This document shows, in pieces, positions 1-7,897 of a DNA stretch of 29,897 bases. This DNA comes from an uncultured Marinosulfonomonas sp. (GTDB lineage: Bacteria; Pseudomonadota; Alphaproteobacteria; Rhodobacterales; Rhodobacteraceae). Below the pieces are notes generated by a model. The model was given only the letters and a program-made list of their open reading frames with translations, did no database searches and was not told the origin of the DNA. The stretch is from the NCBI GenBank assembly GCA_947311455.1, contig CAMZKY010000221.1, positions 1 to 29,897 on the forward strand, given 5' to 3'. The position numbers were made by a program, and so were the translations under genes. Every line of letters starts with the position of its first letter. Position 1 is the stretch's first letter.

Positions 1-73
1 AACATATGAAGATCACGGCATATTTATAAATCTGATCGCCAAGTTCTAAGTGGAAATGTCGGGATACAATAAA

Positions 74-1084
74 ATGTTTGCAAAGTTAAAGCGTCTCGTC
101 AAAGCGTCGATGATAAGTACACTGGTGCTTGTTCCTCCGGCAGTGCAGGCTGCATGTATGGATGGAACAGTGGCAACAAGAGCCTTCACCGATTTGGGCA
201 TGGCCCGGTTGATTCCCTCCGCAGGGGTATACTTTTTTGACCTGAACGGGCAGACATTTTCGTCTTATGTTAATAGCGGCGGCGATGTGCTAATTGCTAT
301 TGATTTTGGCAATGGTGTTAACGACCTACCACAGGGCGCGTCATTATCTTTATCTGCGAGGGGTATTCTCTCGCCTGCAATTTTGGCGGAAATGACGAAT
401 ATTGATCAAATCAGGATGAACTCTAGCTTGGGGAATCTGAATGTTGTTAATTCACAAGCGATATTTTTGGCACGTATCCAAGCAAATGAAACGTTGAATA
501 TTGGCAAAGCAGATAATGGATTGCATACTGGGTGGACAGGGATACATGCCGACTGGGTAAACACAAACTCTTCTTGCTACACCCAGTTTCCCCACCAGTT
601 ACATCAAAATATCTATCACCCTTGTGGGAATGCAGCTTCAACCACCTGGGCACCTCATTACAACTCTGCCACAGTAGGAAATCATCAACGCGAATACTGG
701 AATTACGGTGAAATACCTGCGACTGAATCGCTGCGCCTGTTCGTAAGAGCACCGTTGGTGCGCCCCGCTTGCCTTCAAGTTACCAAATCTGCATCGCCAA
801 CCTCCAACCTGATCGCCGGTGATGTTGTAACGTATACTTACACCATCACAAACACAGGCGGGACGGATCTGCTAAATGTATCATTGGCCGACGTCCATAA
901 TGCATCAGGCCCTGTCCCAACCCCTGATACAGATAGTGCCACCTTGACGGACAACGGCGCGATAGGTGGTTCATCAAACTCGACAACCGGCAATGGCGTG
1001 TGGGATGTATTGGCACCGGATGATACTTTGACGGTTACAGCAACCTATACGGTTACACAGGACGATGTTGATACACTGCAATAA
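74..1084 (+). pseudogene. Secreted DUF11-repeat surface protein, probably 3'-truncated
   Basis: The product (336 aa from the ATG at 74) starts with a basic stretch and a hydrophobic segment ending PPAVQA, a typical Sec signal peptide, so it should be exported. The middle (about residues 30-240) matches no family I recognise and holds several cysteines. From about residue 240 it reads TKSASPTSNLIAGDVVTYTY and continues through a beta-rich segment to TVTATYTVTQDDVD, a DUF11 (conserved repeat) domain of the kind found in tandem in large bacterial surface proteins. The reading frame stops right after this single repeat, and an IS3-type orfA start lies about 100 bases downstream, so I infer loss of the 3' part. 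In-frame GTG (50) and ATG (56) also exist. I prefer 74 because GGGA lies 9 bases upstream and the signal peptide is then of normal length. The function is unknown; adhesion or surface structure is only a guess. Confidence 0.6.
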
Positions 1085-1122
1085 GGCTGGGTTATAGCCA
1101 AGCGACATATTTATGATATTAA

Positions 1123-1292
1123 GGGGCGGTCGCGGAAATTCGGGCCAGTGGTTAAGATGGATCGCTTTGTGAGAAAGACGATACAAAATGACCAAACGAA
1201 AGAACCATTCACCTGATTTTAAAGCCAAGGTCGCGCTTGATGCGTGCCGTGAGGAAATGACGATGACGGAGCCGTCGAAGAAGGAGCTATGA
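1123..1292 (+). mobile_element. IS3-family remnant: start of orfA
   Basis: A 34-codon frame at 1188-1292 begins MTKRKNHSPDFKAKVALDA, the characteristic N-terminus of IS3-family OrfA (helix-turn-helix transposase subunit). The next residues, EEMTMTEPSKKEL, resemble the usual continuation but end at a stop, and no OrfB follows. About 65 bases before the ATG probably belong to the element's left end. The outer boundary near 1123 is an estimate, as I could not identify an inverted repeat or target duplication. The fragment sits just after the truncated DUF11 gene and before the end of the nor operon. Confidence 0.7.
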
Positions 1293-1544
1293 CTGATGGT
1301 CTTGTCACGGTTTGGTTCCGGTCTCTTTCGAGCAATAATTGCTATGAAGGAGATTAGGGCATAACTCAAAGTTGGTGCCCGACAGGATTTTTTTTCGGCC
1401 ATCAACTCGCGGCACGCCACGTGGTTTATTCGGCTGTAATGGATTGATTATGCTGAATTATTCTTCCGTTAACCAAAATGTTCCAGACATAAAACTCTCC
1501 CCGTTTCATGTATTGAATCATAATCCTGTTTATAGGTCTACGCC
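1293..1544. other. Gene-free stretch between IS remnant and norF
   Basis: About 250 bases without a convincing gene. Short frames on both strands have no recognisable sequence and overlap norF. There is no clear hairpin with a T-run that would terminate the nor operon. Together with 1085-1187 this looks like eroded mobile-element or intergenic DNA. Confidence 0.5.
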
Positions 1545-1805
1545 CTAGGCAATCAGATATAATCCTGCTGCCGCAAGCATAAACAACGTCAGTGCCACAC
1601 CAAACCCGCGCCGCCAAAAGGGCGCGTGTTTCAGTTCCAGATATTCGTTTAAAATAACCCGCGCTTTGATCCATGCGGCTGCCATTACCAGCAGCGCTCC
1701 GTATGTGACATAAGTGTTGTTGGATATCAGCTTTGCCATAGCTGTGCTGGCAAGGCTAAGGCTGATAAGAAGGCTCCAGGCGCGATTTATACTGTGGTGA
1801 TCCAT
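1545..1805 (-). CDS. norF: Nitric oxide reductase accessory protein NorF
   Basis: Small membrane protein of 86 aa, last gene of the nor operon. It has three hydrophobic stretches (about residues 8-26, 32-45 and 66-85) and the segment KARVILNEYLELKHAP, which resembles the cytochrome oxidase subunit IV-like signature of NorF proteins. In Paracoccus, NorE and NorF are not part of the purified NorCB enzyme but are needed for full NO reductase activity in the cell, so it probably helps assembly or stability in the inner membrane. It starts 3 bases after the norE stop, so the two are co-transcribed. Identification rests on the motif, the size and the position. Confidence 0.85.
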   Translation of the reverse strand: MDHHSINRAWSLLISLSLASTAMAKLISNNTYVTYGALLVMAAAWIKARVILNEYLELKHAPFWRRGFGVALTLFMLAAAGLYLIA

Positions 1806-1808
1806 GTG

Positions 1809-2366
1809 CTATCTGAGTAAATAAATGATTGGAAACAAAAGCACCCAGACCAGATCAACCATGTGCCAAAAGGCAACCCCGACCTGCACGGTTCTCGGGT
1901 GGGCGCGCCAGCCGATCAGGCCCAGAATTAGGATACCGGCCAAAACATGGGCAGCGTGGAACCCGGTAAGTAGATAATAAAAGGTAAAAAACGGATGGGT
2001 GTCGGTGGTGATCCCAAGGGCAATTTTTTCGGCGTATTCCCCCCCTTTAATGATCAAAAATACCACGCCCAACAGGGCCGCCCCCGCCAGATATAGGCGG
2101 GTTCGGCCAATCTTGCCTTGATTTGCAGCAATGCTGGCGCGGGCGGCCAAATATCCGCTGGTGATCAGGATCACCGTATTGATCCCTGCGGCGGTGCGGT
2201 TCAGCATATCCTGCGCAGCCGCAAAGCCGCCAACGTCGCTGATGCGCACGGCCAGAAACGCCAGCAGCCCGGTGCCAAAAATCAGCAGTTCACTGACAAT
2301 CAGAACCCACATCATCAGATCCCCGGGCAATTCATCCAGCACTGAATATGGATCAGGATTGTTCAT
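1809..2366 (-). CDS. norE: Nitric oxide reductase accessory protein NorE (COX3-like)
   Basis: A 185-aa integral membrane protein of the cytochrome c oxidase subunit III family. Motifs visible are ELPGDLMMWVLIVSELLIF near the N-terminus (residues 12-30), GFHAAHVLAG (135-144) and FWHMVDLVWVLLFP (166-179), the last two being classic subunit III signatures. About five membrane spans are expected. NorE is a short form, lacking the first two helices of true subunit III. In denitrifiers it supports NorCB activity without belonging to the catalytic core. Its start codon overlaps the norD stop by 4 bases, which implies translational coupling. Confidence 0.9.
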   Translation of the reverse strand: MNNPDPYSVLDELPGDLMMWVLIVSELLIFGTGLLAFLAVRISDVGGFAAAQDMLNRTAAGINTVILITSGYLAARASIAANQGKIGRTRLYLAGAALLGVVFLIIKGGEYAEKIALGITTDTHPFFTFYYLLTGFHAAHVLAGILILGLIGWRAHPRTVQVGVAFWHMVDLVWVLLFPIIYLLR

Positions 2367-4312
2367 GCGCCCACCAGATGCCGGTAAATATCGGGCAGGG
2401 CGGTGATGAGGTGATCGGGGTTTGCAATCACCGCATAGCCGCCTTGACCAAACATCCGTGGAAACCAGCTTTTGCCTTTGGGGTCGATGGTGATGCCAAA
2501 CACCGCATGGCCGGCGCGGCGCGCCTCTTGCACGGCTTTGCGAGTGTCTTCTATGCCATGGCGGCCCTCATAATGATCCAGATCATTGGGTTTGCCATCG
2601 GTAATCACCAGCAACAAGCGCCGTTTGCGGGCTTGCGCGGCCAGATCAACCGACACATGGCGAATGGCGGCCCCGACACGGGTGTAAAATCCGGGGCGTA
2701 GGCTGGCGATACGGTCTTCGACCAACGGCCCCATTTTTTCATCAAAATCTTTGCAGCGGGTCAGGTAAACCCGATCGCGTTTGAGTGAGGAAAAGGCATT
2801 GATGGCAAAATCATCGCCGCAGGCATCAAGCCCTTGGGCCAGCGCCGTCAGGGCTTCGCGTTCGATATCAATTACCGCGCGCCCCGTCACCGCACTTTCA
2901 GTCGAGCGTGACACATCCAGCAAAATCGACACCGCCAAATCGCGCGCCTGCGGGCGGGATTGACGCCAGATACGGGTGGTGCTTTCGCCGCGTGCCATCA
3001 GATCGACCTGCGCACGCACGGCGGCTTCCATGTCCAGATCATCGCCGTCTTGCTGCCCCGAAACCATCACCCGCCCCGGGCGCAGAGCCTCGAACTGGCG
3101 GCGCACGGCACGGATGCGGCGTGCGGCGCGGGGATCGTCAAACACCGATGGGTTGTCATCGCGGATTTCGGCCATGCTGTCAAAAACCACGCAATGATTG
3201 GGCAAATAGGTGCCGGTGCGCACATCCCATTCCGGATAGGTGAATTTCCCCGCCAGCTTTTCACGATCCACATCTTCGGGGGCCAAATCAAGATGCAGTT
3301 TTAGCCGCGTTGCTGGGGCTTTGGAAATCTGCCCAAGGCCAATTTCGTCCTGATCATCGGCGGCTTTTTTGGCGCTGTCGTCATCGTCATCATCCACGCG
3401 CCGGTTCAGGTTCAAAAACTCGGCCCAACTGAGGATGGATTCAAAATTATAGAGGATAAAACTGTCTTTGCGCTCTACCTGATCGGCATTGCGCCGCCGC
3501 GCGCGGTGCACGCCTTCTTTGCCTTCTTCGGGCGGGCCATCGGTGTCGACGGTTTCCACCTTGGTGTGGGCGCTGAAGGTTAGCTCGTTCAGATCGGGCC
3601 AGACGGGCACAGGGCGCAAGGGGCGATAGCTGCGCGGCGCTGTCACGCCGTCGAAATTTTCGGTTTCAATGGTGGTCAGGAAATCAGTCGCCAAAGGCGA
3701 TAGGGGGGCGTCGCTACCTAAAAAATGCTGGATTACGTCTTCTATCGCGGCTTCGGTTTTGGGCAGGTTTTGTTTGGGACGCATGGCCAGACACCCGCTG
3801 GCCAGATTATCAAACAGACGGTGCAGACCGGGGGCCGTGGCCAGCGCCTTTTGGGTCATGGCGCGGGCATTGGCCAAGGCGCGCAAATCGCGGCACAAAG
3901 GGTCAGTTTCATCCACATACCCGTCAGAATGGGCCACGGCGGCGGTTAGCCACAGATAAAGCGCGGCGTTGGCGTCTTTGGTCGGGAACACCTCCATCCG
4001 CGCAGGCAGGCGCAGGATTTCCCCGTCATATGAGGCACGCGCCACATATTCTTTTTCGGTGCCCAGCTTGCGCCAGAAGGACAGGCGGTGGTGGCTGGCC
4101 TGTGTGGCGGCGGCGCGGATTTCAACCGAGGCATCGCCGCCAAGCCCCCGAAAAAATGTTGCCAACCGTCCGACCACATCGTCCAAATCAACGCCGGCTT
4201 CGGGGAAGGTTTCCGGTGCGTCAAAACGGCTGGCAATAGAATGCCAGATTTTGCCAATAGTTTCCTCTGGCTCCCATGGTTCCAGCTCCAGTTTTTCGGG
4301 CTGGGCGTTCAT
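2363..4312 (-). CDS. norD: NorD, VWA-domain maturation factor of NO reductase
   Basis: A 649-aa cytoplasmic protein with a C-terminal von Willebrand factor A domain. The metal-binding DxSxS motif is DVSRST (D466, S468, S470), followed by the VITDGKPND strand-loop. An acidic run (VDDDDDDSAKKAADDQDE) near residue 305 probably forms a flexible linker. NorD works with the AAA+ protein NorQ. By analogy with CbbQ/CbbO and MoxR/VWA pairs, it targets the ATPase to immature NorB for metal insertion or activation. It overlaps norQ and norE by 4 bases on each side. Long frames on the opposite strand across this gene are GC-driven shadows. Confidence 0.93.
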   Translation of the reverse strand: MNAQPEKLELEPWEPEETIGKIWHSIASRFDAPETFPEAGVDLDDVVGRLATFFRGLGGDASVEIRAAATQASHHRLSFWRKLGTEKEYVARASYDGEILRLPARMEVFPTKDANAALYLWLTAAVAHSDGYVDETDPLCRDLRALANARAMTQKALATAPGLHRLFDNLASGCLAMRPKQNLPKTEAAIEDVIQHFLGSDAPLSPLATDFLTTIETENFDGVTAPRSYRPLRPVPVWPDLNELTFSAHTKVETVDTDGPPEEGKEGVHRARRRNADQVERKDSFILYNFESILSWAEFLNLNRRVDDDDDDSAKKAADDQDEIGLGQISKAPATRLKLHLDLAPEDVDREKLAGKFTYPEWDVRTGTYLPNHCVVFDSMAEIRDDNPSVFDDPRAARRIRAVRRQFEALRPGRVMVSGQQDGDDLDMEAAVRAQVDLMARGESTTRIWRQSRPQARDLAVSILLDVSRSTESAVTGRAVIDIEREALTALAQGLDACGDDFAINAFSSLKRDRVYLTRCKDFDEKMGPLVEDRIASLRPGFYTRVGAAIRHVSVDLAAQARKRRLLLVITDGKPNDLDHYEGRHGIEDTRKAVQEARRAGHAVFGITIDPKGKSWFPRMFGQGGYAVIANPDHLITALPDIYRHLVGA

Positions 4313-5118
4313 CCAAACACAGCCATAACCAGATCAAGCAGGCCGCGCTTGACGTCTTCGTCATCTGTCAGGGGTTCGATCATTGCCGCCAGCACCGCAC
4401 GTTCCACGCTCATGCCTTGGGCAATCAGGGTGGCGGTATAAACGATCAGACGGGTTGAAACGCCTTCTTCCAGATCCTGCCCTTTAAGGGCGCGCAATTT
4501 GCCCGCCAGCCGCACCAAAGGTTTGACCCGTTCAAGATCAAGGCCACTTTCTTTGGCAACGATGTCGGCCTCTTGCTCGGGATTGGGGAAATCGAACTGG
4601 ATCGACACAAACCGTTGGCGGGTCGAGGGTTTTAGCGATTTCAGGATATTCTGATAGCCCGGGTTATAAGACGCCACCAGCATAAAGCCGTCGGCAGCCT
4701 CAAGTTCTTCTCCGGTGCGGTCAATCGGCAAGATGCGCCGGTCATCGGTCAACGGGTGCAGCACCACGGTGACGTCTTTGCGCGCCTCTACAATTTCATC
4801 CAGATAACAAATCGCCCCTTCGCGCACGGCACGGGTCAGGGGGCCATCGACCCAAATTGTTTCGCCACCCTTTAACAGATAGCGCCCGATCAAATCAGCC
4901 GCAGAAAGATCATCGTGACAGGCCACCGTATACAGGGGCCGGCCAAGTTTTGCCGCCATATGGGCGACAAAACGGGTTTTACCGCAGCCCGTCGGGCCTT
5001 TTAACAATAACGGCAGATTATTGGCGCTGGCGGCGGTAAAGACATCGCATTCATCGCCTTGCGCAAGGTAGAAAGGGGCCGAAGCCCCTTTCGATATGTT
5101 TGTTCCATCCATTGTCAT
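4309..5118 (-). CDS. norQ: NorQ, MoxR-type AAA+ ATPase for NO reductase activation
   Basis: A 269-aa AAA+ ATPase of the CbbQ/NirQ/NorQ family. Walker A is GPTGCGKT (residues 41-48) and Walker B is ICYLDEIVE (103-111, with D107/E108). SYNPGYQNILKSLKPSTRQRF carries the sensor 1 asparagine and the arginine finger region. The family drives remodelling of its client through a VWA partner, here NorD. The start overlaps the norB stop in a TAATG arrangement; a second in-frame ATG two codons later is an alternative start. Length is normal for the family. Confidence 0.94.
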   Translation of the reverse strand: MTMDGTNISKGASAPFYLAQGDECDVFTAASANNLPLLLKGPTGCGKTRFVAHMAAKLGRPLYTVACHDDLSAADLIGRYLLKGGETIWVDGPLTRAVREGAICYLDEIVEARKDVTVVLHPLTDDRRILPIDRTGEELEAADGFMLVASYNPGYQNILKSLKPSTRQRFVSIQFDFPNPEQEADIVAKESGLDLERVKPLVRLAGKLRALKGQDLEEGVSTRLIVYTATLIAQGMSVERAVLAAMIEPLTDDEDVKRGLLDLVMAVFG

Positions 5119-6479
5119 TATTCCGCAGCAACGCCGGATTGGCTGATGATCTCTTTGCGTGGCACAAGCAACGCATAGATGAATATCAGAACGCCAAGCA
5201 CAACAACGGAGCCGGCCCCGAAACGCATCCAGTAGAAAATAGTCAGCTGGTCTTGCACTTCCATAAACCCATCACCGTTTACACGTTGCAGGTGGGTTTG
5301 AACCGTGCCTGCAAATGTCAGCGCAAAGGTCATGAACACCATGCCACCGGACATCAGCCAGAAAGACACCATATTCAAAACCTGATTATATGGATCACGG
5401 CCTTTCAGGATTGGCATTGCATAGGACATAATCGCGATGTTCAGCGATACATAGGCCCCAAAGAATGCCAAGTGTGCGTGGGCGGCTGTGATCTGCGTGC
5501 CGTGGGTATAGTAATTGACCGGATGCAAGGTGTGCATAAAGCCCCAAACGCCGGCCCCAAAAAATGCCAAGGTTGCGCAGCCCAATGACCACAACAACGC
5601 GGCTTTGTTTGGATGATCGCGCCGGCCTTTCCAGACCATCACAAATGCGAATGACATCATCGCAAAGAAGGGCACAACCTCGAAGGCCGAGAAGATCGAG
5701 CCGATCCATTTCCAATATCCGGGGGTGCCGATCCAGAAATAGTGGTGGCCGGTGCCTAGGATGCCGGAAAACAGCGCGGTTGCAACGATCACATACAACC
5801 ATTTTTCAACGATTTCACGGTCAACACCGGTAAGCTTCAGCATCAGATAGGCCAGAATAGAGGCCATGATCAATTCCCATGTGCCTTCGACCCACAGGTG
5901 AATCACAAACCACCAGTATTGTTTGTCGATTGCCAGATTTTCAGGATTGTAGAATGCAAACAGGAACAGCACCACCAAACCCCAAAGCCCAAGCAACAGG
6001 ATGTTGGTAATGGCTGTTTTTTTACCTTTTAGCACCGTCATGGTGATGTTGATCAAAAACAGAACCGCAGCCACGGCAATGCCCAGTTTTACCCAAAGCG
6101 GTTGTTCCAGAAACTCGCGCCCCTGTGTGCCCAAAAGCCAGTTGCCTTCGAACAGGTTGAACGAATAGGTGACAACAACGCCCGTGGTGCCCAAAACCAG
6201 AATGGCAAGCTGGGCATAAGCCATGGTGGGTGAGAATAGCTCGGTTTCGCTTTCTTCGGGCACAAGGAAATAGGCGGCGCCAAAAAAGCCGAGAAGAAGC
6301 CAGACAACAAGGCTGTTAGTGTGCAACATGCGCACCACATTAAAGGGCGCTGCCTCGGATAAAGTGTTGGGCATGACGTAAATCCAGCCCGCCAGCAAAC
6401 CGTCGGAAACCTGAACAGCGAACAGTGCCATAGCCACGAGAAAGTAGGCGTAGGCGACTTTTTGTGATTGATATTTCAT
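5118..6479 (-). CDS. norB: Nitric oxide reductase catalytic subunit NorB
   Basis: A 453-aa, 12-helix membrane subunit of cytochrome c-dependent NO reductase (2 NO to N2O plus water). Expected ligands are present: H53 (low-spin heme b), H194 in FVIHLWVEGTWELI and H245/H246 in GTGHHYFW (non-heme FeB), and H334/H336 in HAHLAFFGAY (hemes b3 and b). Glutamates E198, E202 and E267, involved in FeB coordination or proton supply in Paracoccus/Pseudomonas NorB, are also there. There is no N-terminal quinol-oxidase extension, so this is the cNOR form that needs NorC. The reading frame is intact and the length is typical. It lies 13 bases after norC and overlaps norQ. Confidence 0.97.
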   Translation of the reverse strand: MKYQSQKVAYAYFLVAMALFAVQVSDGLLAGWIYVMPNTLSEAAPFNVVRMLHTNSLVVWLLLGFFGAAYFLVPEESETELFSPTMAYAQLAILVLGTTGVVVTYSFNLFEGNWLLGTQGREFLEQPLWVKLGIAVAAVLFLINITMTVLKGKKTAITNILLLGLWGLVVLFLFAFYNPENLAIDKQYWWFVIHLWVEGTWELIMASILAYLMLKLTGVDREIVEKWLYVIVATALFSGILGTGHHYFWIGTPGYWKWIGSIFSAFEVVPFFAMMSFAFVMVWKGRRDHPNKAALLWSLGCATLAFFGAGVWGFMHTLHPVNYYTHGTQITAAHAHLAFFGAYVSLNIAIMSYAMPILKGRDPYNQVLNMVSFWLMSGGMVFMTFALTFAGTVQTHLQRVNGDGFMEVQDQLTIFYWMRFGAGSVVVLGVLIFIYALLVPRKEIISQSGVAAE

Positions 6480-6492
6480 TTTCTATCCCTCC

Positions 6493-6945
6493 TTAACCGG
6501 CATCATTCGGGGGCCAGTTTTGGGTGTCGATTTTACTTGTCCAGATCAGGAAATCGGACAGATTGCGAATTTCTTCATCTGTCAGGTTAAACTGTGGCAT
6601 CTGGCGGCGACCTTCGATTCCTGTTGGCATGGCTTCCATCCAGGCTTGCAGGGTTTCAAAGGCGTCTTGTGGATCGTCCTGCACCCCCCAACGCACCATG
6701 ACGTTGCCAAGTTCAGGTGCAAAATAGGCCCCTTCCCCCAGAATGGTATGGCAGTTGATGCAGACTTTACGTTCCCAGATACGTTTGCCCGCCGCCACGC
6801 TTGGGGTCAGGTTTTCAGGGTGGGACGAGGTGGACGATATGTATAGATGCGTGTTGATCGCAAGACCGATGAATATCAGAACGAAGAAAATTGATCCCCC
6901 ATAAAATATATTCCGGGCCATGCTTTTGGTCATGACTTCGCGCAT
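6493..6945 (-). CDS. norC: Nitric oxide reductase cytochrome c subunit NorC
   Basis: A 150-aa membrane-anchored monoheme cytochrome c that passes electrons from periplasmic donors to NorB. It has one N-terminal transmembrane helix (about residues 13-33), heme-binding CINCH (62-66) and the axial methionine in RRQMPQF (M116). The stretch EGAYFAPELGNVM and the C-terminal TQNWPPNDAG are almost diagnostic of NorC. The frame extends 28 codons further upstream, but the ATG at 6945 has a good AGGAG site just before it and matches the NorC N-terminus MxxxMTKxMARNxFYGG as I recall it from Paracoccus. It is the first gene of the operon, with a CRP/FNR-type palindrome about 71 bases upstream. Confidence 0.96.
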   Translation of the reverse strand: MREVMTKSMARNIFYGGSIFFVLIFIGLAINTHLYISSTSSHPENLTPSVAAGKRIWERKVCINCHTILGEGAYFAPELGNVMVRWGVQDDPQDAFETLQAWMEAMPTGIEGRRQMPQFNLTDEEIRNLSDFLIWTSKIDTQNWPPNDAG

Positions 6946-7009
6946 AGCGCACTCCTTTTCAGAGTCGTTTCGGATGCCTATCTTTAGGAGGTGGAGATGG
7001 TTGATGGTC

Positions 7010-7023
7010 TTGACAAATGTTAA
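7010..7023 (-). promoter_or_regulatory. CRP/FNR-type (NNR/FnrL-like) site upstream of norC
   Basis: TTGAC-AAAT-GTTAA is a near-perfect inverted repeat matching the TTGAT/C-N4-A/GTCAA pattern bound by FNR, FnrL, NNR and DNR proteins, with one mismatch in the right half. Its centre is 71 bases upstream of the norC ATG. Placing it at -41.5 puts the transcription start near 6975, with a plausible -10 element (TAAAGAT on the minus strand, about 6980-6986). This is the position expected for activation of nor genes under low oxygen or NO. Confidence 0.7.
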
Positions 7024-7084
7024 GTGCAATCACGATTATTTTACTATGGTGACCCCAGGAAATCTTTGAAAGGGCGTGCTGCGC

Positions 7085-7339
7085 ATGGACGAAACGGAAC
7101 AAACCCCGCCTAAAGGCTGGACCGTGTGGAAATTGGCGATTCTTAGCTATATTTTTGTTTCGGCGGCGGCGGCGTTGAATATCTTTATGCTTGGACTTGT
7201 GAGCGGATATCTGGGCCTGCCGGTGTTGTCGCCGGTTGGTGCGATTTTGGTGGCTTTACTGGCGGGGCTGCCCTTAAGCTGGAAAACTGGGCAGTGGATT
7301 CGGCAGCTAATGGATGAAGCTGATGATGGCTATTCATGA
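7085..7339 (+). CDS. Small two-helix membrane protein, divergent from norC
   Basis: An 84-aa protein with a short polar N-terminus (MDETEQTPPKGWTVWKLA), two hydrophobic segments (about residues 17-40 and 44-65), and a charged tail WIRQLMDEADDGYS. I do not recognise the family. The ATG at 7085 is preferred over a GTG at 7076 because GAAAGGG lies 10 bases upstream of it. The gene diverges from norC and shares its 140-base upstream region, so the same CRP/FNR site might influence it. A link to NO metabolism is inference only. An IS3-like fragment begins 6 bases after its stop, so its natural C-terminus may have been altered. Confidence 0.6.
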   Translation: MDETEQTPPKGWTVWKLAILSYIFVSAAAALNIFMLGLVSGYLGLPVLSPVGAILVALLAGLPLSWKTGQWIRQLMDEADDGYS

Positions 7340-7345
7340 AAATGG

Positions 7346-7444
7346 TTGGGCGTATCCGAAACTCTGGTCTTGTTATGGCTTCACGAAGACGTTGAAAAGG
7401 AAAACACCCGACTTCGCAAAGAAGTCCGCCTGCTTTGTGAGGAA
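7346..7444 (+). mobile_element. IS3-like orfA fragment (internal piece)
   Basis: Thirty-three codons without a start read LGVSETLVLLWLHEDVEKEN and then TRLRKEVRLLCEE. This is the end of a helix-turn-helix followed by the leucine-zipper region that normally leads into the orfA/orfB junction of IS3-family transposases (compare the common LGVSxxTLxxWL and ENxRLRxExxLLxEE patterns). No other part of the element remains. Its right edge coincides with the point where the neighbouring minus-strand secreted-protein gene loses sense. It does not overlap in sequence with the remnant at 1188-1292, and the subgroup looks different. Confidence 0.65.
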
Positions 7445-7755
7445 ACCAACGCTGTGACCAACAGAACTGCTTGCGCCTCGTTGCTGGCATTTCCAAGGCC
7501 ACCAACCCCGTAATCGATCCACAATTGTCCGTCCAACACCGTGATTTCTCCGGTGCCATCCGCGGGCGCACCAACGCCATATAATGCGGGCTTGGACGTG
7601 GCCCGCTTGATATCAACAACACCGTCTGTGTTTTTCAGGTGGTTCATGCGTTTAAAGTGGCCGTATGATTGCAATGTAAAAGGCGCGGCTTCTTGCGCGA
7701 CGACGGGCGCTGCCAAGCATGCCAAAAGTGACGCAGGTAAGAGATAAGATTTCAT
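7381..7755 (-). pseudogene. Truncated secreted protein (possibly acetolactate decarboxylase-like)
   Basis: The frame opens with a clear signal peptide (MKSYLLPASLLACLAAPVVA) and continues through SYGHFKRMNHLKNTDGVVD to YGVGAPADGTGEITVLDGQ. The spacing GxG...GEIxxLDG resembles the N-terminal part of alpha-acetolactate decarboxylase (GxGTxxxLDGExxxLDG), but that match is weak. Native sequence seems to end near residue 102. The remaining 22 residues, rich in Ser and Arg (SSQSRRTSLRSRVFSFSTSS), are simply the antisense of the IS3-like fragment. The gene therefore lost its 3' portion to an insertion or deletion. The ATG at 7755 follows the signal-peptide logic. The upstream region carries a strong CRP/FNR-like palindrome. 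Confidence 0.6.
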
Positions 7756-7849
7756 TTGGGAGCATACTTTCGGGTTTGCACAAAGGTTTTTCTAAAGGCG
7801 ATGTGGAGCGTGGATCGGATTTTATATATTGATCGAATCCACCCCGACA

Positions 7850-7869
7850 GACATGATTGTGATCATGTC
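7850..7869 (-). promoter_or_regulatory. Perfect CRP/FNR-like palindrome upstream of truncated gene
   Basis: GACATGAT-TGTG-ATCATGTC is a perfect 8-base inverted repeat around a 4-base spacer. Its core, TGAT-N4-ATCA, is the FNR-family recognition core, and the outer positions differ from TTGAT...ATCAA only at the first and last base. Its centre is about 104 bases upstream of the ATG at 7755. At -41.5 it would set the start near 7818, and a TATATA-like -10 lies at about 7823-7829 on the minus strand. Confidence 0.5.
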
Positions 7870-7897
7870 GATAGATGTTTTATTTATCACTGGTTTT

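Noticed and set aside
3375..3400. Run of aspartates in NorD as a possible repeat expansion
   Set aside because: An acidic linker ahead of the VWA domain is common in NorD-like proteins, and there is no repeat at the DNA level beyond a few codons.
2348..4458. Many open frames on the plus strand across norD and norQ
   Set aside because: They are shadows of high-GC coding sequence. The minus-strand products have full family motifs and the opposite frames have none.
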